A DNA stretch of 64,000 nucleotides from Beaufortia kweichowensis (Eukaryota > Chordata > Actinopteri > Cypriniformes > Gastromyzontidae): contig CM032809.1 of the NCBI GenBank assembly GCA_019155185.1, positions 6,134,621-6,198,620 on the forward strand, given 5' to 3'. The position numbers and the translations under genes were made by a program. Positions within the stretch are counted from its first letter, which is position 1. Each line of letters opens with the position of its first letter. A model generated the notes under the pieces. The model did not search any database. It saw only the letters and a program-made list of their open reading frames with translations, and had not been told where the DNA came from. Shown piece after piece: positions 9,801 through 20,229 of the stretch.

Positions 9801-12800
9801 TCCACAATGTTGAAAAACACACAGTTACCTTGATGCTGATGAAGTTCATGCCGCTCTCCTTGGCCACAGCTCCAGCTAGCAACGTCTTTCCTGTGCCGGG
9901 AGCTCCATAAAGGAGCACACCAGAGCACTGCCGTATGGGCAGATTGGAGAAGAGCACTGGGTACTAGATGACACGAGACAAAGAGTTACGAAAACCTTAG
10001 AGATACAGTTAGAGTATTTAATCTCTTTTTATTAGAATGGAAATATTAAGGCCAGATCTTGACGTAGCTCAGCTGAAAGAGCATGGCAAGTCTAATTTAG
10101 CAAAGATTCATGACCGTTCCATTCCTACTTTTTAAAAAAATATTTCTAGCACCTTAGCCGGCAGAAGTATGATGTCCATCAGGAGCTGACGTGACTGGTG
10201 AAGTCCTCCGATACTCTCCAAACCCGACCCGCTGGGCACATGCAGCTGAGCTCCCCAGAGGGAGGGTGGCGTAAAGTCCTGAAGGGCCTGTTTGAAGTCT
10301 TTGTAACTCAAATCTGTAAAACCAAAAAAAGAAATAAAATTCAGAAGGACTGGTGACAATAATACCTGTTAAAGGATCTCACCTTTAGAGTTGCCATTGC
10401 TTCTGTTGTGTAAAGAGTAGGCATGGATGGCCCGCTCAAGCAGCAGGTTCAAATCTTGTGCCACGTATCCTTCTGTTTCCTTGGCAACACTGTCCAAATC
10501 AAGAGTAGCTTGACAGTCCTCAAAGTTCTTTTTGTGAATCAAGGACCTCAAGATCTTGACTCTTTGAGCCTTTAAAGAGACATACAAACAAACTAGAGAT
10601 ACAAACAGCGCGGCATGTAAACAAAACAAGTAAGCCAAGGTACTGAACCCACCTGATCTGGTGTTGGGATCTTGATGAAGCTCTGAAAGAAGTGTGAGCC
10701 CTGTACCTTAGTCAAGGTCGGATGAAGGGATTGATCTCTCTGTGCCGTGACTATTAAAGCAATGAGACTGGAACGTACCACCAGCTCACTTACCAAATGC
10801 TTTAAACCTGAAAAACACAAAGTGTAAAAATCTGTTTCTCGCACGTCTAACAATCAGGCAAGTCTATTATGAAGTCTTACTCAGTGCGACGTGCTGCCGC
10901 AAGACGGCTTCCGGCCCGTGCTCATGCTCGGGTGAAGACGCAGCACCCGTGACGTGATCCAGGTCATCCAGCAGGACCACCGAGGGCTGTCTCCAAACCG
11001 CCTGCTCAAAAACCTCCTCCAGCTTCTGTCTGATTGTGTCTGCTCTCTTGCCTAGCAAATTCATAGCATCATTATCAATAATTATGCATATTGTATGGGA
11101 TTACAAAGTGAACCAATGTTTCTGCCTACCTTTCAGAGTCTTACAGTCCAACACTTGCACATGGGCATCTAGCTCTTTACTCGCTTTTTGACATAGTGCT
11201 CTAGTGAGAGATGACTTCCCACTTCCCTGTGCAGAATAAGTGAAAGCCACTCAGGATTTTGATAATATGCATAGATAGGTATATGAAACAAACCAATGAC
11301 CATCTCTGTTTGGTTCATATTTCGAGCTGTGATATGGTATTTTAGATGGTACTTCAAAGGCAAGTTACCTTGGCTCCTGTGATGAGCAAAGCTCCGCCCC
11401 CAAGTCCACATCCCATGAAAACCAGTTCACGGGAGAGAGGACCACTCATAAGAGCGTGAGAGATGTGCTCAAAGGCTGATATGCTGATGTCCTTGACCCC
11501 ACTGAGCAAAACACATCAATAATGATGAACTGCTAGACTGATCCAACAGAACGGGAATTTTGTTTGTTTCTAAGAAAATAATTTACGTTTTTAGACATAC
11601 CCAAGAGAGCTGAGGGATGGGAAACCAAGACATGGATCTTCATTATCAGTGTCTGAAGAGCCCCTGTCATCCAAATGATCCCTTACAATCTAAATGAAAG
11701 TTAAACAGGCAGGAGAGGAGCAATGAATTTTATTCACTGTGACATATTCATGATAAGGCACTAGCATCAAGTACCTTAGATTGCTTTTGCAAATCGATTA
11801 CCACACAGTACATACATAGCCTAAAAATATGTATCAATGCAACTTTCTTGAAGTAAAATCACAAAAAATCTTCCTTCTGCTGGAAAAAATAGTCCCTGAG
11901 CGAATGTGATATATGTTTATGTTGTTAAGTGCAGTGATATACAGAACCGTTCATAACTGTGCTTTATCATGAATAAAACACAGCTATTGACCAATCAGAA
12001 TCAAGGACTAACCCTTTCATAATATACATTTAAAATATATCTTTAATATTACCTTTATGTCTGTTTTCTTTAGTAAACTAGTTGATAGAAAGAACATCTC
12101 ATCATCTTGCTGTTGCTCCGGTTTCAACACACTCAAGACAAACTCTGCCTTTCCTAAAAAGAAAGTCAATTGTACACCAAATTAAAAAGTCTAAATTCAG
12201 AAAAACAATCCACTTGTCCATACCTTCAGCGCAGGGTAAGAGGATCATGGCAGAGCGTGATGTCAGACAGGAGAGCGACTGATGACTCTGAGCATGCAGC
12301 CAGTCGAGAAATGCAGTCTGTAGCTCATCCTCTCTCTCGCTTTCTGTCTGAAGACAGACAGAAAATATTATAACCTCATCTTCTCAATACATTACATAAA
12401 CAGTCAGACTGATAGAATGATTTACCAGTGCTTGTAATGGTTGTAGCTCGACTGTCTCCGCAAACCTGGGTGTTGATTTTATAGGTTGTATTCTGACAGC
12501 AGAATGACGGTCTATTCTCAGTCGCTTTTGCAAAGCTTCCGGAATCTGTATGAATGTAATTTTATTTATGAAATGAATACTTCTATGTTTACATGAAAAC
12601 TAAAAACAGTTTTGGGGTTTGCTGAGCAATAATAAGTAATAAGTGAAGTAATAGTAATAGACAACGTCTCAATCTAATAACTTACCCAAACTTTCCCAGA
12701 GTAAATTTCTTTACTTCTGTTAAACTTTTGATCCTCCTGAAGCTTCTCTATATTGTGACAAAGCAACCTGACCACAACACTGTTTTCCTTATCCTCTTGC

Positions 12801-14438
12801 TCTTTGTCCATGTGAGGACCATCTTTGATTTTCTTCTTCTCCGTGGCCTGCTTGACTCTCTCCCTGACTTCTTTAGGAGAAAGAATCTTCGAAAGTCTCC
12901 CGTACGTCAAGGCGGATTGCCCCGGACTCCAGTTTTCTTGTTCTTGCAGGTTCCATGGTAGAATATGGACATCTCCATAACATGGGCCAAGGTGGTTGAT
13001 AGATCTAGGAGGGGTTGCACATGTTCTGAGGATGCAGTCTTTCAGTAAGGTGGGAATGATGGGAAGATTCTCTTTGGCTGGCTCACGTCGTCTTGTAAAC
13101 AAATATCCAATCAGGCTTTTCAGGTCAGCAATGCCACCCCAGCGGTCCTCATTCTGCGTTTGGTTAAACTCCAGATTATCTCTGAGGGTTTCCTGATGGA
13201 CGCTGGAGGATGAAATCGAGGCGTGTGCGTGGCTAATATTTTGTTGTTTTCGTAGATGCTGGTTTGTCTCCATAAGGGAACTTTGGAGAAGTTGTTCATC
13301 CCCTGGATGTAGTTTTGGTGAGACGACGAGCTCAGTGAACTGCTCCAATCGGCCATATGAGACAGATGGAGATAGGGATGCTAAAAAGTAAATGATCATT
13401 AAGATAAAAGAGACACTTTGCACAAGAATTCATTTTTAAAATAAGGCTCACTGACCTATTTTAATGTATATGACAGTGTGTTGATCTACCCAGACAGGGA
13501 ACACACCCCCACTGTACACCACTCGAATTTGATCCAGGAGATGCTGTTCCAAAGCTGTGCTATGGAGCTCCTGGAAATAAGAAAGACAATCTTTTTATAA
13601 GTGCATTATTATGATCTAAAACAAATTGTTCATTGCAATGTTAAAGGATGTGCATAATGTACAGTCAAAAGTTTGTTTAGATTTTTGTGCTCATTTTAGA
13701 ATAGCAGTAAACTCATCCAAGCACAATTATCCAAATAATGGGAATTATGATGCGAGTTCATGTGATAATGAAAGAATTGATCATTTTGGTTTAATTATAG
13801 AAATATGGTCAGTCTATAAACTAAATCATTGCAAATAATATGGATAAATGACTTGTTGTCATGCACTCACCAGAATCTCCCAGTCATCTGTAGACAGAGG
13901 CTCTACAAACACCTGCTGCACCGACTGCACCTGATGACACGGCCGTAAAAACCCCTGAAACACATCACGTTCATATTACACCTCCATCCATATCCATCAG
14001 ATCACTTTAATAATCCATAAAGTTAACCTGTTCTCCCTCTTTGAGTCCAAGTTTTTCTCCCAGCTGTCTGCTGATCTCAACTCTATCGTCTGGACCTGAA
14101 GAGTGTGTGGACCTGATCCAGCTGAGGAACACGGGTGCAGAAACATCCCACGACAGCTCCACGATCTGATTCTGTCAACAAAACATTGTTGTAAGACTAT
14201 TTGCATGCATATAACACATGCATATAACACATGCATATATCACATGCATATAACACATGCATATATCACATGCATATATCACATGCATATATCACATGCA
14301 TATAACAGTGAGCAGCTAGCTGTCGCACACCTCATGAAGACACAGATGAATGGCGAAGTTTGATGACAGGTGAAGAAAGCAGTTTTTGGAGTTGTTGAAG
14401 ACCACCGTGACAGGTTGTATTCCCTGACCGCCCAACAT
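6846..14438 (-). CDS. pex1: Peroxisome biogenesis factor 1 (AAA-ATPase), 24 exons
   Basis: Pex1 pairs with Pex6 in the ATPase that extracts ubiquitinated Pex5 from the peroxisome membrane. Exons, 5' to 3': 14331-14438, 14028-14171, 13871-13954, 13456-13570, 12686-13380, 12426-12545, 12224-12347, 12053-12153, 11601-11689, 11369-11501, 11130-11226, 10881-11051, 10653-10807, 10383-10569, 10153-10313, 9829-9963, 9175-9239, 8955-9097, 8756-8859, 8496-8672, 8129-8359, 7804-7996, 7019-7149, 6846-6888. Phases agree through exon 22. About 1,240 residues; human PEX1 has 1,283. D1 Walker A GSGKSS is near residue 572 and Walker B VVLLDDLD near 630. D2 Walker A is GAPGTGKT (human GPPGTGKT) near 848; Walker B ILFFDEFDS is near 905, followed by SRPDLIDPALLRPGRLD. 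The start MLGGQGIQPVTVVF is the ATG in frame with the human-like FNNSKNCFLHL. The 3' exons carry frame problems, described separately. Confidence 0.95.
7255..7345 (-). mobile_element. tRNA-SINE tail remnant in pex1 intron 22
   Basis: The plus-strand text 'acattcacatttatatgcaattggcagacacattttttt...gacttgcat' is a mutated reverse complement of the SINE tail AAGTCGCTTTGGATAAAAGC...GCCAAATGCATAAATG seen near 21640 and 62100. No clear tRNA-like head is preserved, so this is a partial copy. Confidence 0.5.
7413..7634. mobile_element. Foldback MITE in pex1 intron 22
   Basis: The left arm 'TAGACCATTTCACAA...CTGGTCCAGA-GCACTTCCTGT' (about 7413-7463) is mirrored by the right arm at about 7585-7634 (ACAGGAAGTGC...CTTGTGAAATGGTCTA), with roughly 50-bp arms and a unique centre. 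TA dinucleotides flank both ends, so a TA-target (mariner-like) insertion is plausible but unproven. There is no coding capacity. Confidence 0.75.
9346..9669. mobile_element. hAT-type MITE with 8-bp target duplication, pex1 intron 16
   Basis: The element begins TAGGGGTGGGA and ends TCCCACCCCTA (TIRs match with one mismatch), and is flanked by an exact 8-bp duplication, TTTAACAC, at 9338-9345 and 9670-9677. An 8-bp duplication with TAGGG-type ends is the hallmark of hAT transposition. Internally it is rich in GATTC/GAATC motifs (ATCGATTC, AGAATCGATTC) that fold back on each other. It has no coding capacity and would need a transposase in trans. The intact duplication suggests a fairly recent insertion. 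Confidence 0.88.
10056..10125 (+). mobile_element. tRNA-like SINE head, pex1 intron 15
   Basis: GACGTAGCTCAGCTGAAAGAGCATGGCA resembles a tRNA D arm and A box, and is followed by a degenerate B-box-like 'agattcatgaccgttccattcc'. The anticodon arm does not fold into a canonical tRNA, so this is read as the head of a SINE, not a tRNA gene. Confidence 0.5.
14203..14307. repeat. 13-bp minisatellite in pex1 intron 1
   Basis: Eight tandem copies of ATGCATATAACAC / ATGCATATATCAC run with A/T variation at one position. Each unit contains the palindromes ATGCAT and ATAT. The array lies about 24 bp downstream (minus sense) of the exon 1 donor at 14331, and ends about 30 bp before exon 2, so it makes up most of the short first intron (14172-14330). 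Confidence 0.9.
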
Positions 14439-14956
14439 TGCATGCAAAGCTGTTAAAACCTCGACCCTCCAACACGATTATCGCTTATATGAATGAATCT
14501 GTCGTGTTAAAAAGCAAGTACACTTATAGTGCCCATACGAACTGCAGGTCAGACATTACAAGTGCATAAAGTGTGTTGACGTAAGAGCCATCTGAGCTCA
14601 CGTTTTCGATTAGTGAGGTCTTGGGTTTTTTAATGAAAATTAATTTCGCCAAAAAATACATTTAGATCAAGTAAAACACTCTACATTTAGGCGAAATACT
14701 GTTTACGACGTTTTCTATAATTACATTTAATTTAATCACGCTTTTAAAATAACACGTTTGTGACTTTAATTTTGAAATACTGACTTCTCGTACGATCTCG
14801 CGAGAGTTTCTGCGTTCCTGTTGAATCCATGCGTTTTCACAAAGCTTATTGATTTCTATGAATTCACAATTTAGTGTTTGCTTGGCAACGATCAATGGCA
14901 ATATTGTTTAGGTCAATTTTAGCTCAACATTTTACTGCTCTAAATATTTAGTTAAT
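14439..14956. promoter_or_regulatory. Head-to-head promoter of pex1 and otud6b with TCTCGCGAGA element
   Basis: The two start codons, pex1 at 14438 (minus) and otud6b at 14957 (plus), are only 518 bp apart and diverge, so this interval must hold both promoters. It contains the 10-bp palindrome TCTCGCGAGA at 14796-14805, a known vertebrate housekeeping-promoter element (bound by BANP; also reported for ZBTB33). No TATA box is evident near either start. Expression of both genes from a shared housekeeping promoter is inference from geometry and motif. Confidence 0.8.
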
Positions 14957-16742
14957 ATGGAGGCAGTAGAGACAGCAGAGGAGCTGTTAGCCAAACAGCA
15001 TCGCAAGGAAAAGAAAGACCTGCAGGGTAAGACGTCATTAACACTCACTACTCAATGACATTTTATGTATAATAATGCATGTAAGACATTTAACAGATCT
15101 GCGATCCTAAATCTGGTTGTCTTTCTTTTATAGCAAAAATACAAAGTATGAAAAACGCTGTGCCCAAAAATGACAAGAAGAAGAGGAAACAGATGACTGA
15201 CGACATCGCCAAACTAGAAGCCGAGCTCAATCAGAAACATGACAACGAGCTCAGACAACTAAACATCCCTTCATCGGTACACTTTCTGTTGCTAAATATT
15301 GAAATGAAAGATTTAAGAACAGTTAAAGGTTTGAAAGTTTACAGCTTAGTCAATGGTCTTGTTTCAATTGTTTCAAAGGTGAAAGAGGTTTCAAATGCAT
15401 TGGATTCTGTAAATTTGGAGAATGAGGAGGAAAAACCAGATGCTAATCAAACACGGCCATCTAAAGCTCAGAAGAGACGGGTGAGTTGATGTGCCACTGC
15501 CTTTAAGCATCCTGAAGAATGTCTTCGACTGAACATTTTGTTATTTAAGAAATGCACTGTATTGTCTGGTTTTTAGGACAAAAAAGCAGCCCTTGAGAAG
15601 GAGAGAGAGACCCGAATTGCAGAGGCAGAGGTGGAGAATCTCACAGGTTCTCGTCATCTGGAGGGTCTGAAGCTGAGACAGAAGCTGGCGGAGAGACACC
15701 TGCAGATCAAAGAGATCTCCTCCGATGGACACTGTATGTATCGTGCCGTGGAGGACCAGCTGATGGTACGAGACTGTGCTCTCGGGCTCAAAGAGCTTCG
15801 GGCTCAAACTGCTCAGTACATGAGAAGCCACGCTGACGACTTCCTGCCTTTCCTCACGGACCCCAATACAGGAGACATGTACACTGCAGGTAAACATGTG
15901 GTCCAGTTCATCCATTCAAAAAAATAAATGAATAAAGAAAATAATTGTAAAGACCTATTTACTCCACAAATTAAATCAAAATGACTGATTGCAATTTTAT
16001 TTATATGTTATACATTATTTACTTTAGAGGAGTTTGAGAAGTACTGCAATGATGTCGCGGACACGGCGGCTTGGGGCGGACAGTTAGAGGCAAGTAGTTG
16101 AAATCAAATGTCACAAACCACCATTTTCTTTCCACTTTCTAAATACTAATGCTTTCAAAAAATGAAAAAATGTACCTCTGTTTTCATTTCCTGCAGTTAA
16201 AAGCCCTTTCACAGGTCCTAAAGTTGCCAATCGAAGTCATTCAGGCAGAGTCTCCCTCTATAATTGTTGGTGAAGAATATGACAAGCCTCCAATCTCACT
16301 TATGTAAATACCTGTTTTCATATAATAAAGATGGTAACAGTACAAAAAGGTTGTATTTGTTAGCATTAATAAATGCATTAGCTAATAATAATGAGCAATA
16401 TAGTTTTTCAGCAATTATTAATCCTTTTTTATGTTAGTTAATTTCAATAAAATTGTTCATGTTAGTTCATTGTGCATTAACTAATGTTAACAGATACAAC
16501 TTATAAAATGTATTAGTAAGTTCTGAAATGTACTTGTATTGTACATAGTTCATTAATTAATATGAACTAATACAACCTTATTGTAAAGTTTTAACATAAA
16601 ATAGTCTAATGTGTGTATTGAAGTGTATTTCATCTATACATATATTTATTTTTTCAGTTATATGCGGCATGCATATGGACTTGGTGAGCACTACAACTCT
16701 GTGGAACCGCTGAAAGATTTATCAACTGAGGAAGAAGGCTGA
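14957..16742 (+). CDS. otud6b: OTU domain-containing deubiquitinase 6B, 7 exons
   Basis: Exons are 14957-15026, 15134-15276, 15379-15480, 15577-15889, 16028-16089, 16197-16303 and 16658-16742; phases agree and give 293 residues, the human length. The N terminus (MEAVETAEELLAKQHRK) is a charged coiled coil containing KNAVPKNDKKKRKQ, as in OTUD6 proteins. The OTU domain starts with SSDGHCMYRAVEDQL, where D and C are the catalytic aspartate-cysteine region. The general pattern WGGQLEL follows, and the catalytic histidine is in GLGEHYNS near the C terminus. OTUD6B is a ubiquitin isopeptidase linked to proteasome and translation control. Intron 5 appears to use a GC donor (GAG|GCAAGT). The start ATG is the first in exon 1 and lies 518 bp from the divergent pex1 start. 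Confidence 0.97.
16345..16580. mobile_element. DNA-element remnant in otud6b intron 6
   Basis: The left end AAGGTTGTATTTGTTAGCAT and right end 'atgaactaatacaacctt' are inverted relative to each other (TIR about AAGGTTGTATT), with internal 'catgttagttcattgtgcattaactaatgttaac' blocks repeating. I recognise this as a common cyprinid non-autonomous element. The same family recurs in lrrc69 intron 7. No target duplication is certain. Confidence 0.7.
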
Positions 16743-17012
16743 CCGAATCAGTGACACATTATGATGTGCGTCTGTAGAAATGGACCTTCGAATTTGATTC
16801 AGTTTTGCAAAGAGCAGCTAAACTGGGCTTGTTCACTCAGGATACTCATAAAGAACAGGGCGATGACTTGCAGTGGACAAGCTTAATGTAATAGTTATTC
16901 ATGAATAGTATCTGCATTGTGTTGTTCATAAAGAACTGCATATCAGCTAAATAATTTGCTCTGTGAGGCGCTGGATCATGTAAGATGTAAAATCCTGACA
17001 GTATTGTCTTGG

Positions 17013-17018
17013 AATAAA
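17013..17018 (+). terminator. otud6b polyadenylation signal AATAAA
   Basis: AATAAA lies 271 bp past the otud6b stop codon and about 200 bp before the lrrc69 start, the only canonical hexamer in that gap in this sense that fits. This implies a short 3' UTR. Confidence 0.6.
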
Positions 17019-17135
17019 GATAACTTTTTATCAAAGACGAGCCTTATATAAATATAAATATGTTGGTATCCTGTCAGTTTTCTCAGAGTAGTTTGTCAAT
17101 GAGGTGTGTGAGAACAGAATGATATTCATGTTTTC

Positions 17136-17153
17136 CTGCCAGGTGGCGCCAGT
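17136..17153 (+). promoter_or_regulatory. CTCF-like motif upstream of lrrc69
   Basis: CTGCCAGGTGGCGCCA matches 10 of 12 positions of the CTCF core CCASYAGRKGGC. It lies about 70 bp upstream of the lrrc69 ATG, in the otud6b-lrrc69 gap. This is a motif match only. Confidence 0.35.
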
Positions 17154-17216
17154 GAGCTCCTGAGAAGATGTGTATTATATCTCCATGGAGACGCAGAAAG
17201 AAGTTGTCAAGTTGTA

Positions 17217-19782
17217 ATGGCAAACGATTTAGTCAGAGCATTAAAAACAAAAGCAAAGTCGCTCAGTTTGAGCCATAGAAAAATGACTCGTCTACCGATA
17301 GATTATGCGAAGTTGACGTGGATTGTAACGTTAAAGTTGAATAATAATTACCTGTCCAATCTGCCATCTGAACTGCAGTGTTTACAACAGGTAAAGTCAC
17401 TACATAGTCTGGCAAATAATGTTTTAGTTTAGTAATAATATATTATTAAAACAATTATTATTTTTATAATATTTATGGATATTTCATATGAATTTACAGT
17501 GTAAGTTTATTCATGTTTAAGTTGACAGAGCTCAATCTAGGCAATAATGTTTTTGAGGATGTGCCATCTGTGTTAGCTAACCTCTGTCATCTGAAAAAAC
17601 TCTATTTATATGGAAACAAAATCCAACATTTGCCACCAAACATCCTGGGTAAGCTGTTTCTTATTCAGCTTTACTGTTTTCTTGATCAAAGTGAGTCTTA
17701 CTATGTATTTTGATTTACAGAGGGTCTTCCAAACCTTGTGCTTCTCAATCTGAACCACAATAGAATTAAAGTCATTCCTCCAGAAATTAAAGGGTAATTT
17801 ACACTTTAATTTTCACTCATTTTTGGCTATCAGTAAATGTTTCACTTCTTTTTAATGGTGTATTGATTTGCAGGCTTGCTAGTCTAGAAAGCCTCAGTAT
17901 CACAAACAATCATTTGGAGGAGATTTCAGCAGAATTGTGCTTGATAAAGAGTTTGACTGAAATTAACTTTACAAATAATAAACTGACTCGGATACCACAG
18001 CAGTTTTATAGTTTATCACAGTTGAGGAAGTTGTACTTGGCCCGAAACAACCTGACTCAACTACCAGAGGTAAAGATAAGATATCTCATAAAATATTATA
18101 CATATTAGTCGTTTGTTTGTTTGTTTGTAAAGAGGTACAATAAACATCAATATTTTAAATATTTTATATTGAACTGTTTATTTTTTGCTTAGGGGGTTCT
18201 TGGGTGGAAAAATCTGAAGATCTTAGATGTTGCTGGAAATCATTTATGTGTGTTTCCGGTTGGTGTAAGTTGCATAATTTTAGACACAAATTTGTAATAT
18301 TTTTGTCAATGTGAATGCATATCTTTAATAAATTTGATTAAAGTTTCTCATAAATGTTAATGCAATAGTTCCAGCGTCTCACATTGGAAGAATTGTTCTT
18401 TGAAGGAAACAATTTAGTGCCATTTACACTGATGCAGTCCATTCAAGAGAAAGAAATCCTTTCTTTAAAGGTACAATAACACAATTTTTCTGCCCTTTTG
18501 GCATAAATGATGATTATTTACAGTACAGTATGATGCTATTTGATAATATGAATTGCTTTTAGAGTTGAAACAGGTATAGTTTTTATGATAACTGATAATT
18601 TCATGTATACAGGAACTCTCAGCCAGGTTGATTCTGAGAGAGAGCACAAACAAATACTCGGTTCTCTCGAGAGCTCTAGCACTAGACCCAGAGCTGCAGA
18701 ACCTGCTGTCTCACTGGGGACAATGTGCCGTGTGCTCGCGGCCGTTCCTCACCACTTGGCTGGAGTGTGTGCAGTTTATAAACATTAGGAAGGTATCAGT
18801 TTATTCTTCATATCACTTATACAAATGCCTATTTTAACACTGCTGTTCTATATTCAATGACATTAAATGCACAACAGCAGATGCTGGTGCTAATGACGTG
18901 TTGTAATGTTCTTAATGACACTAACTGCTTACAATAGTGAACGATTACAGCTTATATTTCATGTTCACCTGGATTAGCCGAGATGAACTATGAACGACAT
19001 ATTTTTACAGCATCTTTGTAAAATTGTTCAAATTTGTTATTACCAACACCGACACAATGCGAGTTGTTCATTGTTTGTTCATGTTAGTTCAGTTTGCATT
19101 AACTAATTGTAAGAAAAAATGATGAGGATGCAGAAGATCTCTCAATGAAGAAGTAGTTTATTGAAGTATGTGAGTCAGAATTGAACCCCGAACATCCTAA
19201 GCTCAAACCTTTTATACAAATACATTGTACTACTAATGTAAATGAAGTTGCTCCTGTCGTAACATCTGTAATCTGTATGTTAACAAAGTTCAGACATCCT
19301 ATTGTCTGAGATGGTTCTCTGTGTCCCACACCCATTCCCATTTTACAACTGGAGACCATTTGCTCAGGATGTGATCATCCCAAATGGTCTAGACCTAAAA
19401 ACATAACCGTTGACTCTCTTCATCTCTATGATAATTAAGCCATTTAGGGAAATGAACATGATCAAACATATATTATGGAGTGGAATCTGGATCGGAGCAG
19501 ACTATAGATTCTTACATCTTACAAATGTTGATTAGTAAGAAATGTAAAAGTACTGTTTATTGTTAGTTCATGTTAACTAATAACTAATGTTAACAAATGC
19601 AACCTGATTATAAACTGTTATAAACACAGGGCATCATCAGAATATTTATGGTAATCTTTTCTGTCTTTGAGCAGCATATGGGCATGAAAATCTCAGAGTT
19701 TATACCAGTAAGAGTTTTACTGTGTTCCTACGACTGCTTCAACAGAAATGATCACCAGTACTACGCACTTGTGCGCATGTAA
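17217..19782 (+). CDS. lrrc69: Leucine-rich repeat-containing protein 69, 8 exons
   Basis: Exons are 17217-17390, 17522-17648, 17721-17793, 17874-18069, 18193-18264, 18369-18470, 18613-18792 and 19675-19782. Phases agree and give 343 residues (human LRRC69 about 347). Successive leucine-rich repeats read LTELNLGNNVFEDVPSVL, LKKLYLYGNKIQHLPPNI, LVLLNLNHNRIKVIPPEI, LESLSITNNHLEEISAEL, LTEINFTNNKLTRIPQQF and LRKLYLARNNLTQLPE. The C-terminal part holds a CAVCSRPFLTTWLECVQF block that matches human CAICGQYFITVWLECVRF. The molecular role is poorly known; LRRs suggest protein binding. The start is the only ATG before the first LRR in frame. The terminal exon ends VRM-stop where a GTAAGT overlaps the stop, so read-through splicing to a further exon cannot be excluded. 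Intron 7 carries nested repeats. Confidence 0.93.
18840..19640. mobile_element. Old DNA-element copy in lrrc69 intron 7, interrupted by an LTR
   Basis: Blocks such as 'tgttcatgttagttcagtttgcattaactaat' before 19108, and 'tgttagttcatgttaactaataactaatgttaacaaatgcaacctgattat' after 19540, belong to the same family as the copy in otud6b intron 6. They are split by a 409-bp LTR-like insertion. The element copy is diverged, so the LTR arrived later. It has no coding capacity. Confidence 0.65.
19108..19516 (-). mobile_element. Probable solo LTR nested in the DNA element
   Basis: On the minus strand the segment begins TGTAAGAATCTATAGTCTG and ends TTTTTTCTTACA, giving the 5'-TG...CA-3' ends of an LTR with an 8-bp inverted terminus (TGTAAGAA/TTCTTACA). 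About 50 bp before its 3' end is CAATAAACT, a polyadenylation signal in the position expected of an LTR R region. No internal retroelement genes are next to it, so a solo LTR from recombination is the likely reading. I could not find a clean target duplication, which lowers confidence. The superfamily is unknown. Confidence 0.6.
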
Positions 19783-20229
19783 GTAACAAATGTGTCTTTC
19801 TTCTCTCCCTGACTGATCATGATCATTCTAAATCTTTGTTTATTAGAAATCATTAATATTTGATGTTTATGGCATATGCCAGCAGATGGCAACATTTGAT
19901 CACTGGCTTTTTTGATCTGGCTGTCAAACACATTCAAGTCATATTATTGTGTAAATATCACAATACTGTCACAGCTTTGTTATTTATCCAAATTGTGTCT
20001 TTTATTTATTTACATGAATTGTCTATTATTTATTTACATTAAATGCTTAATATTTTATTAATGAAATGTTTCTTTGAATAATCTTTAGATGACAATTGTG
20101 AGCTCTTGGGGTTATACAGCAGGTTTCTCTAAGAGGTAAGTCATTTTTAATGCAATCTGGAACACACACACCTTTTATACATTATATGCATATATGCATT
20201 TTTCTCTCTTTTAATCATCTTTCTATAGA
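19783..20229. other. Intergenic DNA after lrrc69
   Basis: AT-rich sequence with no recognised gene or repeat. An ATTAAA hexamer at 20038-20043 could serve as the lrrc69 polyadenylation signal, about 255 bp past its stop. Confidence 0.3.

Noticed and set aside
13626..13838. 70-codon plus-strand frame in the pex1 region
   Set aside because: It lies in a pex1 intron on the opposite strand and has no recognised family.
14203..14307. CRISPR-like tandem array
   Set aside because: Units are 13 bp, contiguous and without spacers, in a vertebrate intron; it is a minisatellite.
15277..15378. Continuous coding through 15148-15489 of otud6b
   Set aside because: The frame stays open, but the inserted residues have no counterpart in OTUD6B. 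GTACAC and a TTTCAAAG acceptor bound a 102-bp intron, and removing it gives exactly 293 residues.
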